Shown in pieces: positions 1-5,531 of a stretch of DNA of 5,531 bases. The stretch comes from an uncultured Acidimicrobiia bacterium (GTDB lineage Bacteria > Actinomycetota > Acidimicrobiia > Spongiisociales > JAENVV01), in NCBI GenBank assembly GCA_905480085.1, contig CAJQPD010000130.1:1-5531 (forward strand), in the 5' to 3' direction. How positions within the stretch are numbered: position 1 is the first letter of the stretch; each line of letters opens with the position of its first letter. A program made the position numbers and the translations under genes. The notes below the pieces were generated by a model. It was not told the DNA's origin and made no database searches. It saw nothing but the letters and a program-made list of their open reading frames with translations.

Positions 1-371
1 GGGTACCAACTGTTGACCCAGAAGTCGAAATCGTGCTGGGCCATACCGAGGTACGCCGTCGAGGGGCTGAGTTCGAACTCGGATGGGTCTGAGACGATGT
101 AGCCAAGCTCTTCTAGGAGTTGGCGGTAGACAGCTGCTTGAAAATAGCCGGCCGACCAGTTGGCGCGCGCCATGGTCAGCTCGATTCCTTCGCCAGGCTT
201 GGCGGCGGAATCGTCTTGCGTGGTTTCGGGTGTCGAGGCGTTTGTAGGATCAGCCGCCCCGACGGTATCACCGGTTGCCGTCGTAGAGCTGGGAGTTGAT
301 TGACCTCCACAAGCTCCAGCCAGTAACGCCAGAACTGCTGCCAACGCCAGGAGCTGTCTGCATTTGGTCAA
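1..371 (-). CDS. Glycine betaine/proline-type ABC transporter substrate-binding lipoprotein (N-terminal 123 codons; C-terminus outside window)
   Basis: Extracytoplasmic receptor that would deliver a quaternary-amine compatible solute (glycine betaine, proline betaine, choline or similar) to an ABC importer. The visible 123 residues begin with a lipoprotein signal peptide: basic start (TKCRQ), hydrophobic stretch at 7-20, and lipobox LLAGAC with lipidated Cys21. A Thr/Ala/Pro/Asp-rich linker follows to about residue 60. The start of an OpuAC/ProX fold then shows in ARANWSAGYFQAAVYRQLL (68-86), ELGY (88-91) and the end segment DFDFWVNSWYP, with aromatic residues typical of this family. The TTG start at 371-369 was chosen because it gives the complete signal peptide and lies 9 nt after TGAGGAG. 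An internal ATG at 363-361 is in another frame and reads no signal peptide. The gene follows the CLC gene on the same strand and could be cotranscribed. Exact ligand cannot be told, since most of the binding pocket is outside the window. Confidence 0.85.
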   Translation of the reverse strand, partial: MTKCRQLLALAAVLALLAGACGGQSTPSSTTATGDTVGAADPTNASTPETTQDDSAAKPGEGIELTMARANWSAGYFQAAVYRQLLEELGYIVSDPSEFELSPSTAYLGMAQHDFDFWVNSWY

Positions 372-504
372 ATGGGTTGTCTCCTCAGTTGGCGTCTGCC
401 GGGCGAAGGCCGAAGATGTGCTGGCTGGACTGCAGGCTACCGGCGGTCTCGAAATTAGGCCGAACGAGGCTGTCCGGTTGACTTTGCGCCACAAAGCGTG
501 ACGG
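372..504 (-). other. Intergenic spacer between the CLC gene and the betaine-receptor gene
   Basis: This 133-bp spacer separates two minus-strand genes. Just after the CLC stop codon, the minus strand reads GCTTTG-TGGCG-CAAAGT, a 6-bp stem including one G-T pair and no following T-run, so it is a poor terminator. A TAATTT hexamer (minus strand, 457-452) could be a -10 box, but nothing at the right distance resembles a -35 box. The spacer does not settle whether the receptor gene is read through from the CLC gene or has its own promoter. Confidence 0.35.
381..387 (-). promoter_or_regulatory. Shine-Dalgarno site fixing a TTG start
   Basis: Read on the minus strand, TGAGGAG ends 9 nt before the TTG codon at 371-369. 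It supports the non-ATG start that yields the lipoprotein signal peptide of the betaine-type receptor. Confidence 0.7.
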
Positions 505-2577
505 CTATTCCTCTTCCAACCCGAATTCCGCAATGTCGTGGAGCATGATCTCGGCGGTGGGTTCGTCGGCCGTGGCATTGAGTCGTTCAATGACCCTGCT
601 CCGGCCGCCCGTGGTGCCAAATGCCGTAATGACATCGCCAGCCATGAGCGCAGTATCACCCGTTGGCACCATCACAGCTCTACCCCTACGGATCGACACA
701 AGGGTGCAGCCTTCAGGCCATGGAACGACGCGCAGTTGTTGTCCGTCGGCCACGGACCCTGGCGGAATGCGGAAGTCGAAGAACGAAGCCCCCGGGTCGG
801 TCCGTTGCCGGAACCGCTGACGGTCGAGACTTTGGCCGGTGCTCGATGCGAGACCAATGTGATAGGCCTGAACTGCCCCGTCGCGGCCGAAAATGCCGAC
901 CAGCTTGGTCGGGTTGTCGTTGGCGACAACCGGGAGTCGCCCGACGCCTAGTGCGGCCATGCGCTCGAGTGCTACCGATACATGGGTTTCGGGGGTCACC
1001 GTTACCGGCCGGGTCGTCATCGCCTCCCGGGCGGTTGGTTTGTCCGGAGCAGCTCGCGCCCGAATAATGTCGGTCACCGTCAAGATTCCGACAAGTCGAT
1101 CGTTATCGACGACAGGAAGACCATGATGGCGATATTGGTCGAAAACGGCACTCGCCTCGTCGAGGGTGAACGTCGGAGATACCGAGCGTGCCGGAGCCAT
1201 GACCTGCCGCACGCTGACGGTGTCGAGCAGGTCGACTTCGGTGGTCCGGACGAGTCGGATTCCTCGCCTTACGAGTGGCATGGTGTAGGCGCTTTCGGGG
1301 TGGATACGGTCAACGACTGCTGTCGCCAGGATCGTTGTCAGCATGAGTGGAAGCACCAGGCCGTATTCAAGTCCAGTTACTTCAAACACGATCAGGATTG
1401 CTGTCAGTGGTGCTCTACCGACAGCCGCGAAGGTGGCGGCCATTCCGACGACGGCGAATGCTCCCGGCTTGAGGTCCGAAAATCCCCAGACCGGCGCCAC
1501 AAGGAGGGCGAACGAGGCGCCCAGCGTCGCACCGATGAAGAGACTCGGGAAAAACGCGCCGCCGGACCCACCCGATGACAGCGTGATGGACGTAGCCACC
1601 ACTTTCAGCGCCATGACCGCCAAGAGCGAATACCAAACAAACGAACTCCCGGTCGCGGCGTGCAGGACCTCGTTGATGAACTCCTGCCCGGTCCCGAGGA
1701 TGTTCGGTTCAACGATGCCAAGAGCCGCGACGACCAGGCCAAACGTAATGGGACGAAGCCAGCTTCGCCTGGCGATCCATTCGGGGGTACGTTCCGCTCG
1801 ATCAAGGAGCTTCAGAAATGCCCAGGCGACCGGCACGACCAGGAGGCCAAGTATCGCGTAGAGGAATAGTTCTCGGGGGTCGTTAAGCAGGTAGAGGGGG
1901 GCCCGCAGCGCAGCTTCGGCACCGATGAGGCTCCGGGTGGTGACGGCCGCCGCAACCGAGGCGATGACGACAGCGCTGAGGTGCCGGGTGGCGAAGTTTC
2001 CGAGGATGACCTCCATGGCGAACAGCATGCCGGCGATGGGGGCGTTGAAGGCGGCGCCAACCGCGGCTCCGGCACCGGCGGCGACCAGGCTCTTGACCTG
2101 GTCCTCGGTGAGCCGAGTGTAGCGGGCGATCGATGACCCGATCGTGGCGCCGATCTGCACGATGGGGCCTTCCCGTCCTGCCGAGCCTCCGCCCCCAATG
2201 GACAACACCGTGACGATGATCTTGAAGAACAGAGATCGGGTTGGCAGGTAGCCAGAGTGGAGGGCGAGCGCCGCCGTCGCTTCCGGGACGCCGTCGCCGA
2301 TGGTGTCAGGAGCGAATCGTTTTGATAAAGAATGGGCGGCCCAGAGCCCGAGCGGTACGGTGATGAGAAACAGGTACTGGCCGAGGCCCCATCCGTCGTC
2401 AAGGTTTCGCAGAGACTCTGAGACTGCGTCGGTGGACCAGATCAATACCGCCGCGGCCGCTCCGACCAGGACACCAACCACGACGGACACCCCGAGAAAT
2501 GCCGCGGTATCCCCGGTGGCGCCTAGGGCCGGCCTGGCCCCGTCTCGCTTGGGCTTATTAAGGAATCGGCCAACCAT
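505..2577 (-). CDS. CLC-family chloride channel or Cl-/H+ exchanger with C-terminal CBS pair and RCK-C (TrkA-C) domain
   Basis: Integral membrane CLC protein of 690 aa from the ATG at 2577, moving chloride or another anion across the cytoplasmic membrane. The first helix is near residues 24-47. CLC pore motifs occur in order: GDGVPEA (94-100; family consensus GSGIP), GREGP (134-138, gating Glu136), FNAPIAG (177-183), GGSGGAFFP (336-344) and pore Tyr431. Glu189-Val190 aligns with the Glu202-Glu203 pair of E. coli ClcA, so the internal proton-transfer glutamate is Val here, and the central-site Ser is Asp95. The cytosolic tail has CBS1 (about 455-505, with a T-V-T-D ribose-binding motif at 500-503), CBS2 (about 516-570, that motif degenerate) and an RCK-C/TrkA-C domain (about 598-668). 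E. coli ClcA lacks this tail. The frame stays open to a TTG at 2667 (720 aa), but that start has no Shine-Dalgarno site and adds a polar leader. The ATG at 2577 has only a close AGGG, so the start is moderately sure. Stop is TAG at 507-505. Family assignment is firm; channel versus exchanger is not. Confidence 0.95.
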   Translation of the reverse strand: MVGRFLNKPKRDGARPALGATGDTAAFLGVSVVVGVLVGAAAAVLIWSTDAVSESLRNLDDGWGLGQYLFLITVPLGLWAAHSLSKRFAPDTIGDGVPEATAALALHSGYLPTRSLFFKIIVTVLSIGGGGSAGREGPIVQIGATIGSSIARYTRLTEDQVKSLVAAGAGAAVGAAFNAPIAGMLFAMEVILGNFATRHLSAVVIASVAAAVTTRSLIGAEAALRAPLYLLNDPRELFLYAILGLLVVPVAWAFLKLLDRAERTPEWIARRSWLRPITFGLVVAALGIVEPNILGTGQEFINEVLHAATGSSFVWYSLLAVMALKVVATSITLSSGGSGGAFFPSLFIGATLGASFALLVAPVWGFSDLKPGAFAVVGMAATFAAVGRAPLTAILIVFEVTGLEYGLVLPLMLTTILATAVVDRIHPESAYTMPLVRRGIRLVRTTEVDLLDTVSVRQVMAPARSVSPTFTLDEASAVFDQYRHHGLPVVDNDRLVGILTVTDIIRARAAPDKPTAREAMTTRPVTVTPETHVSVALERMAALGVGRLPVVANDNPTKLVGIFGRDGAVQAYHIGLASSTGQSLDRQRFRQRTDPGASFFDFRIPPGSVADGQQLRVVPWPEGCTLVSIRRGRAVMVPTGDTALMAGDVITAFGTTGGRSRVIERLNATADEPTAEIMLHDIAEFGLEEE

Positions 2578-2776
2578 CAGCCCTAGGGTAGAGCAACCCG
2601 TGGGCAGAATCGCCTCGTGAGCGGTGTCGCTTTCACTTCGCTCTTTCGACGACCGGTGGGCTCGCAAGCTAGCGTTCGGGTCGTAGCTTCGGCGGTGCGT
2701 GAGCGTGGTCGACTTCAGAGTTGTAGATTAAGGTGTCGCATCTGCCTGGCTGGATGCATTAAGGAAAGGACTATTC
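2578..2776. promoter_or_regulatory. Divergent intergenic region carrying promoters for both gene blocks
   Basis: The CLC gene reads leftward and the peptide-type receptor reads rightward from this gap, so both promoters should lie here. For the plus strand, TAGATT (2724-2729) is a weak -10 candidate (4 of 6 to TATAAT) with no convincing -35 about 17 nt upstream. For the minus strand, TACCCT (2590-2585) ends just 7 nt before the ATG at 2577 and could suit a leaderless or near-leaderless transcript, again without a clear -35. I see no long inverted repeat that would mark an operator. If the CLC gene starts at the alternative TTG (2667), the gap shrinks to 109 bp. Confidence 0.35.
2761..2770 (+). 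promoter_or_regulatory. Shine-Dalgarno site of the peptide-type receptor gene
   Basis: AAGGAAAGGA ends 6 nt before the ATG at 2777, the usual distance, and supports that start. The lipoprotein signal peptide begins immediately at this ATG. Confidence 0.75.
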
Positions 2777-4495
2777 ATGAAACGAACCACCAAATGGCTT
2801 GTTCTGCTTATTGTTTTGTCGGTGTTGGCCGCTGCTTGCGGAGGAGATTCTTCGACCACTACCGCGGCCGCAGTTGACACGCCTGATACAACGGCAGCAG
2901 CACCGACCACGACAGCGGGGTCAACGGCTACGACCGCCCCGGCTACCCCCGATGGCCCGAAGACAATCATTATTGGAAGCACCGATTCGATTGCCGGCCT
3001 GGACTCAGCCGACGCATATGCCCTTCATGACTGGGAGTTGCTTCGGAATATCGGAGAGGCCCTGCTCGGTTTTGCTCCAGGTACGACAGAAATCGTGCCT
3101 GCCTTGGCGAGTGATTGGTCCGTAAGCGATGACGGACTCGTCTATACGTTCTTTTTGCGAGATGACATTGTATTCGGCGACGGCACGCCACTCGACGCCA
3201 ATATGTACGTTGACCATCTCTCCCGCATGCTGACTCTTGACGGATCCGGTGGTGTCGGTGGTGCGCTTGGCACACCGTTCATCGAGGCCTATCAGGCAGT
3301 TGACGATCGGACGCTTGAGATCACTCTGAAACAGCCTTTTGGCTACTTCCCTCAGGTCGTAACTGGTGCACCGTATATGCCAATGCACCCCGACCTGCCG
3401 ATGGATGCACTAGTCGAGTTCCCCGACGCGCCGATTTATGGCGTCGGAGTATGGATGATCACTGAGTATGTGCCGGGTGAGCAGACAGTGTTGGAGCCGA
3501 ATCCCTACTACACCGGCTCCGCCTCCGCTCCAAAGGTCGACCGAATCATCATCCGCTACTTCAGCGACGCTCCGACGATGGCCAAGGCTCTCGAAGCGGG
3601 TGAGCTCGACATTGCCTTCCGTACGGTCAGCGATCCAACTCTGCTTGAAGAGCTTGCGGATGTGGATGGCTTGACCGTGGGCACAGTTCCTGGTGGCGGT
3701 GTGCGGTTCATGATCATCAATCATCAGCTTGCCCCCACCGACAATCCGGATGTGAGGAAAGCCCTAGCGTCGCTTGTTGACCGCGACGAAATCTCTGACC
3801 GGGTCTATTCCGGCACCGCCGAACCGCTCTATTCGATGATCCCTGTCGGCTTCCTTGGAGCCAATGAGGCCTTCGACGATGTGTACGGGTCCCCTGACAT
3901 TGCAGCCGCTCAGGCTTTCTTGACGGCGGCGGGCTATTCGGAGACAAATAAGCTCCAGATCCAGGTCGCATATCCGCCAGAGCACTACGGTGGTACGGCA
4001 GCTGACCTTATTCAGCTTCTCAGCGAGCAATTCGAAGCCTCTGGCATGATCGATGTAGAGATCATCTCGCAAGAGTGGTCGACATACATCGGAGCGGTCA
4101 TCGGTGGACAGGACTATGCGGTTTCACTGCTGGGCTGGTTCTTCGACTATCCGGATCCTGATAACTACCTGGCTCCGTTCATGAACAGCGGCGGTCTCGG
4201 GACCATGATTACTGATCCCGACACGAATGAGCCGATTGATGCCGACACCCAGGTGCTGATGGACCTGCTGGTCCAGGCCGGGATCGAAACGGATGTGGAT
4301 GCCCGCGTAGCCCTGTACGCAGACTTACAGGAATTGTACGCAGAGAACGTGACCACGTTGCCGTTGTTCTTCTTGCCAGAGCATGTGATCTATTGGGATT
4401 ACATCTCGGCCGACGATGCAGCAGCGAGCCTGGAATCCCTCAACATTGGGCCGACGTTCGACCTTCACTATGAGTTGCTGGATAGCAGCAAATAG
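2777..4495 (+). CDS. Family-5 (oligo/dipeptide-type) ABC transporter substrate-binding lipoprotein
   Basis: Complete 572-aa receptor for an ABC importer of the peptide/opine/nickel class (SBP_bac_5), anchored outside the membrane by a lipid. The signal peptide is KRTTK, then a hydrophobic core, then lipobox VLAAAC with Cys21. A Thr/Ala/Pro linker runs to about residue 60. The folded part starts at KTIIIGSTDS (62-71). The family signature region is near 111-136 (ASDWSVSDDG, then YTFFLRDDIVFGDG). Other landmarks are LEPNPYYTG (239-247), APKVDRIIIRYFSD (251-264), NPDVRKALASLVDRDEI (323-339) and GWFFDYPDPDNYLAPF (453-468), which is typical of peptide receptors. Length is close to the usual 500-600 aa. 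It is the first gene of the plus-strand block and is followed after 88 bp by a DppB-type permease, its likely partner. The family also binds nickel, sugars, opines and glutathione, so the ligand is open; peptide is only the default guess. No frameshift or internal stop is seen. Confidence 0.93.
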   Translation: MKRTTKWLVLLIVLSVLAAACGGDSSTTTAAAVDTPDTTAAAPTTTAGSTATTAPATPDGPKTIIIGSTDSIAGLDSADAYALHDWELLRNIGEALLGFAPGTTEIVPALASDWSVSDDGLVYTFFLRDDIVFGDGTPLDANMYVDHLSRMLTLDGSGGVGGALGTPFIEAYQAVDDRTLEITLKQPFGYFPQVVTGAPYMPMHPDLPMDALVEFPDAPIYGVGVWMITEYVPGEQTVLEPNPYYTGSASAPKVDRIIIRYFSDAPTMAKALEAGELDIAFRTVSDPTLLEELADVDGLTVGTVPGGGVRFMIINHQLAPTDNPDVRKALASLVDRDEISDRVYSGTAEPLYSMIPVGFLGANEAFDDVYGSPDIAAAQAFLTAAGYSETNKLQIQVAYPPEHYGGTAADLIQLLSEQFEASGMIDVEIISQEWSTYIGAVIGGQDYAVSLLGWFFDYPDPDNYLAPFMNSGGLGTMITDPDTNEPIDADTQVLMDLLVQAGIETDVDARVALYADLQELYAENVTTLPLFFLPEHVIYWDYISADDAAASLESLNIGPTFDLHYELLDSSK

Positions 4496-4511
4496 TACGA
4501 AATTGAATACC

Positions 4512-4545
4512 GGAAGAGGGGACGGGAGGACCCGTCCCCTCTTCC
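4512..4545 (+). terminator. Perfect 15-bp stem-loop between receptor and permease genes (attenuator, partial terminator or mRNA stabiliser)
   Basis: GGAAGAGGGGACGGG (4512-4526) pairs without mismatch to CCCGTCCCCTCTTCC (4531-4545) around an AGGA tetraloop. It starts 16 nt after the receptor stop codon. The bases that follow, CCTATTCC, include no T-run, so it is not a classic intrinsic terminator. In binding-protein ABC operons, such stem-loops after the receptor gene commonly protect the upstream message or cut downstream expression, making receptor more abundant than permease. The structure is seen directly; its role is inferred. Confidence 0.75.
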
Positions 4546-4571
4546 CCTATTCCGATCTTCCCAATCTCCAG

Positions 4572-4577
4572 AGGAGG
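4572..4577 (+). promoter_or_regulatory. Shine-Dalgarno site selecting the GTG start of the permease
   Basis: AGGAGG ends 6 nt before the GTG at 4584. The nearer ATG at 4580 is only 2 nt away, lies in another frame and opens a 75-codon reading frame with no permease similarity. The GTG reads straight into the permease, so this site decides the start. Confidence 0.75.
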
Positions 4578-4583
4578 AAATGA

Positions 4584-5531
4584 GTGCATCCTTTGGCACT
4601 CACATTCCTGATAATCGGTATCCCTGCCCTGGCAGGCCTGATCTATGTGTTTGTGCGGGGAAGCTCGGGGCTGCGGCGCTATGTCGTAACCCGGATCATC
4701 CTCACTCTGCCGATGGTCTTCATCCTGGCCACCGTGATCTTCGTGGTACTTCGGTTACTCCCGGGCGACCCGGTTACGAGTGCACTTGGGCCACGGGGTT
4801 CACCTGAGTTGAAAGCGAGAATGATCGATGATCTGGGCCTTAACGATCCCCTGATCGTTCAGTACGGCCGCTTCCTCGGCGATATCGCCAGATTCGATCT
4901 TGGTACTGCGCTGACTGAAGGCCGGCGGCCTATCGCAGATGAAATGGGGGAACGATTCCCGGCCACCCTGGAGCTGGTTGTGCCGGCGACCGTGCTCGCG
5001 CTGCTGATAGGTCTGATCCCCGGAACGATTGCTGCTCATCGACGAAGACAGGCGCCGGATTACGCTATTCGGCTGTTCTCCGTGATCATCTACTCGATCC
5101 CGGTCTTCTGGCTTGGGTTGATGTTTCAGCTCATTTTCAGTGTGAAATTGGGCTGGCTGCCTGTCTCGGGCCGGATTGACGCCATCACCGGGATCGGACT
5201 GGAGCGCACGACGAATATTCTCGTCATTGATTCGGTTTTGTCCGGAAACTGGCCGGCGTTTCGTAGCGTTCTTATCCACCTGGTTCTACCCGTGGCCACG
5301 CTGGGACTGGTTCTGTCCGGCGTCTTCGTTCGACTGACGCGCATCAACGTCATCGAGACCTTGCAGCAGGATTACATCACTGCTGCCAGGGCTCGAGGTA
5401 TCAAAGAGCGTGTGGTCGTCTATGGCCACGCGTTGAAGAATGCCATGATCCCGGTCGTGACCCTGATCGGGCTCCAGGTGGCGATCTTGTTGGCCGGAGC
5501 CGTCTTGACCGAGTCGGTGTTTTCCTGGCCA
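4584..5531 (+). CDS. DppB/OppB-type ABC transporter permease (first 316 codons; C-terminus outside window)
   Basis: Inner-membrane channel subunit of a peptide-class ABC importer, expected to pair with a DppC-type permease and ATPases encoded further right. From GTG 4584 the first 23 residues form an unusual extra hydrophobic segment (HPLALTFLIIGIPALAGLIY). The classical DppB N-terminus follows: GLRRYVVTRIILTLP (29-43), the first core helix and LRLLPGDP (56-63). LGLNDPLIVQYGRFL, then FDLGTALTEGRRP, are the usual extracytoplasmic segment. RFPATLELVV starts the transmembrane permease core, and IPVFWLGLM plus LGWLPVSGRID are typical family motifs. The EAA loop that docks on the ATPase is DYITAARARG (263-272) and continues through KNAMIPVV. 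The frame is intact to the last base and probably lacks only some 20-40 residues. It lies 88 bp after the receptor gene, with the stem-loop in between. Family is firm; substrate is unknown. Confidence 0.93.
   Translation, partial: MHPLALTFLIIGIPALAGLIYVFVRGSSGLRRYVVTRIILTLPMVFILATVIFVVLRLLPGDPVTSALGPRGSPELKARMIDDLGLNDPLIVQYGRFLGDIARFDLGTALTEGRRPIADEMGERFPATLELVVPATVLALLIGLIPGTIAAHRRRQAPDYAIRLFSVIIYSIPVFWLGLMFQLIFSVKLGWLPVSGRIDAITGIGLERTTNILVIDSVLSGNWPAFRSVLIHLVLPVATLGLVLSGVFVRLTRINVIETLQQDYITAARARGIKERVVVYGHALKNAMIPVVTLIGLQVAILLAGAVLTESVFSWP

Noticed and set aside
296..481. 61-codon plus-strand frame over the betaine-receptor start and spacer
   Set aside because: It overlaps the signal-peptide coding region of the minus-strand gene, has no ribosome site and shows no recognisable protein features.
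492..507. Possible terminator hairpin just after the CLC stop codon
   Set aside because: The stem is only 5-6 bp with a G-T pair and is not followed by a T-run on the minus strand.
982..1578. 198-codon plus-strand frame opposite the CLC gene
   Set aside because: It is antisense to conserved CBS and CLC coding sequence. Its product is rich in Arg, Asp and Gly with no recognisable fold, as expected of a GC-rich shadow frame.
1812..2402. 196-codon minus-strand frame overlapping the CLC membrane domain
   Set aside because: Its Ser/Pro/Arg-rich translation is typical of an alternate frame under a GC-rich gene. The CLC pore motifs in the overlapping frame are unambiguous.
2519..2588. Cluster of short palindromes (GGCGCC, CCTAGG, GGCCGGCC, CCCTAGGG) at the start of the CLC gene
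   Set aside because: Short GC-rich palindromes are frequent by chance at this base composition. They do not form one extended inverted repeat and mostly lie within codons.
2557..2766. ATTAAGG occurring three times (2557, 2727, 2758), twice as ATTAAGGAA, across the divergent region
   Set aside because: One copy lies within CLC codons and another is part of the ribosome site of the receptor gene. Spacing is irregular, so chance is the simpler reading than a regulator site.
3005..3388. 127-codon and neighbouring minus-strand frames opposite the peptide-type receptor
   Set aside because: They have no ribosome sites or recognisable motifs and lie entirely antisense to a well-supported receptor gene.
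4580..4807. 75-codon plus-strand frame with ATG right behind AGGAGG, resembling a small gene ahead of the permease
   Set aside because: The ATG is only 2 nt from the Shine-Dalgarno core. The product is not membrane-like and lies out of frame over sequence that clearly encodes the permease N-terminus from GTG 4584.

Overview
The window looks like a chromosomal stretch from a moderately high-G+C Gram-positive bacterium, most likely an actinomycetote. Both lipoproteins have a short signal peptide ending in an Ala-rich lipobox (LLAGAC, VLAAAC). Each is followed by a long Thr/Ala/Pro-rich low-complexity linker, a style I associate with Acidimicrobiia and related lineages. That placement is inference from style; there is no rRNA or marker gene here. 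TTG and GTG starts are used, and three of the four genes have clear purine-rich Shine-Dalgarno sites.

Layout: four protein genes in two divergent blocks. The left block is on the minus strand, in transcription order: a CLC-type chloride channel/transporter (2577 to 505), then, after 133 bp, the N-terminal 123 codons of a glycine-betaine/proline-type ABC substrate-binding lipoprotein (371 to 1, cut by the window edge). The right block is on the plus strand: a family-5 (oligo/dipeptide-type) ABC substrate-binding lipoprotein (2777 to 4495), a perfect 15-bp stem-loop, and the first 316 codons of the cognate DppB/OppB-type permease (4584 to 5531, cut by the window edge). The 199-bp gap at 2578-2776 separates the blocks and must hold promoters for both directions.

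Function: the right block is the start of a peptide-type ABC importer operon. A second permease and one or two ATPases would be expected beyond the right edge. The left block pairs an anion channel/exchanger that carries cytosolic sensor domains (two CBS plus an RCK-C/TrkA-C domain) with an uptake receptor for a compatible solute. Together they could form an osmotic or ionic stress unit, but that is inference from adjacency and domain content.

I see no mobile element, CRISPR array, RNA gene or prophage. Nothing here is clearly a new system. The points worth a second look are the CLC protein's non-consensus ion and proton pathway residues with its sensor tail, the strong stem-loop between receptor and permease, and an extra N-terminal membrane segment on the permease.
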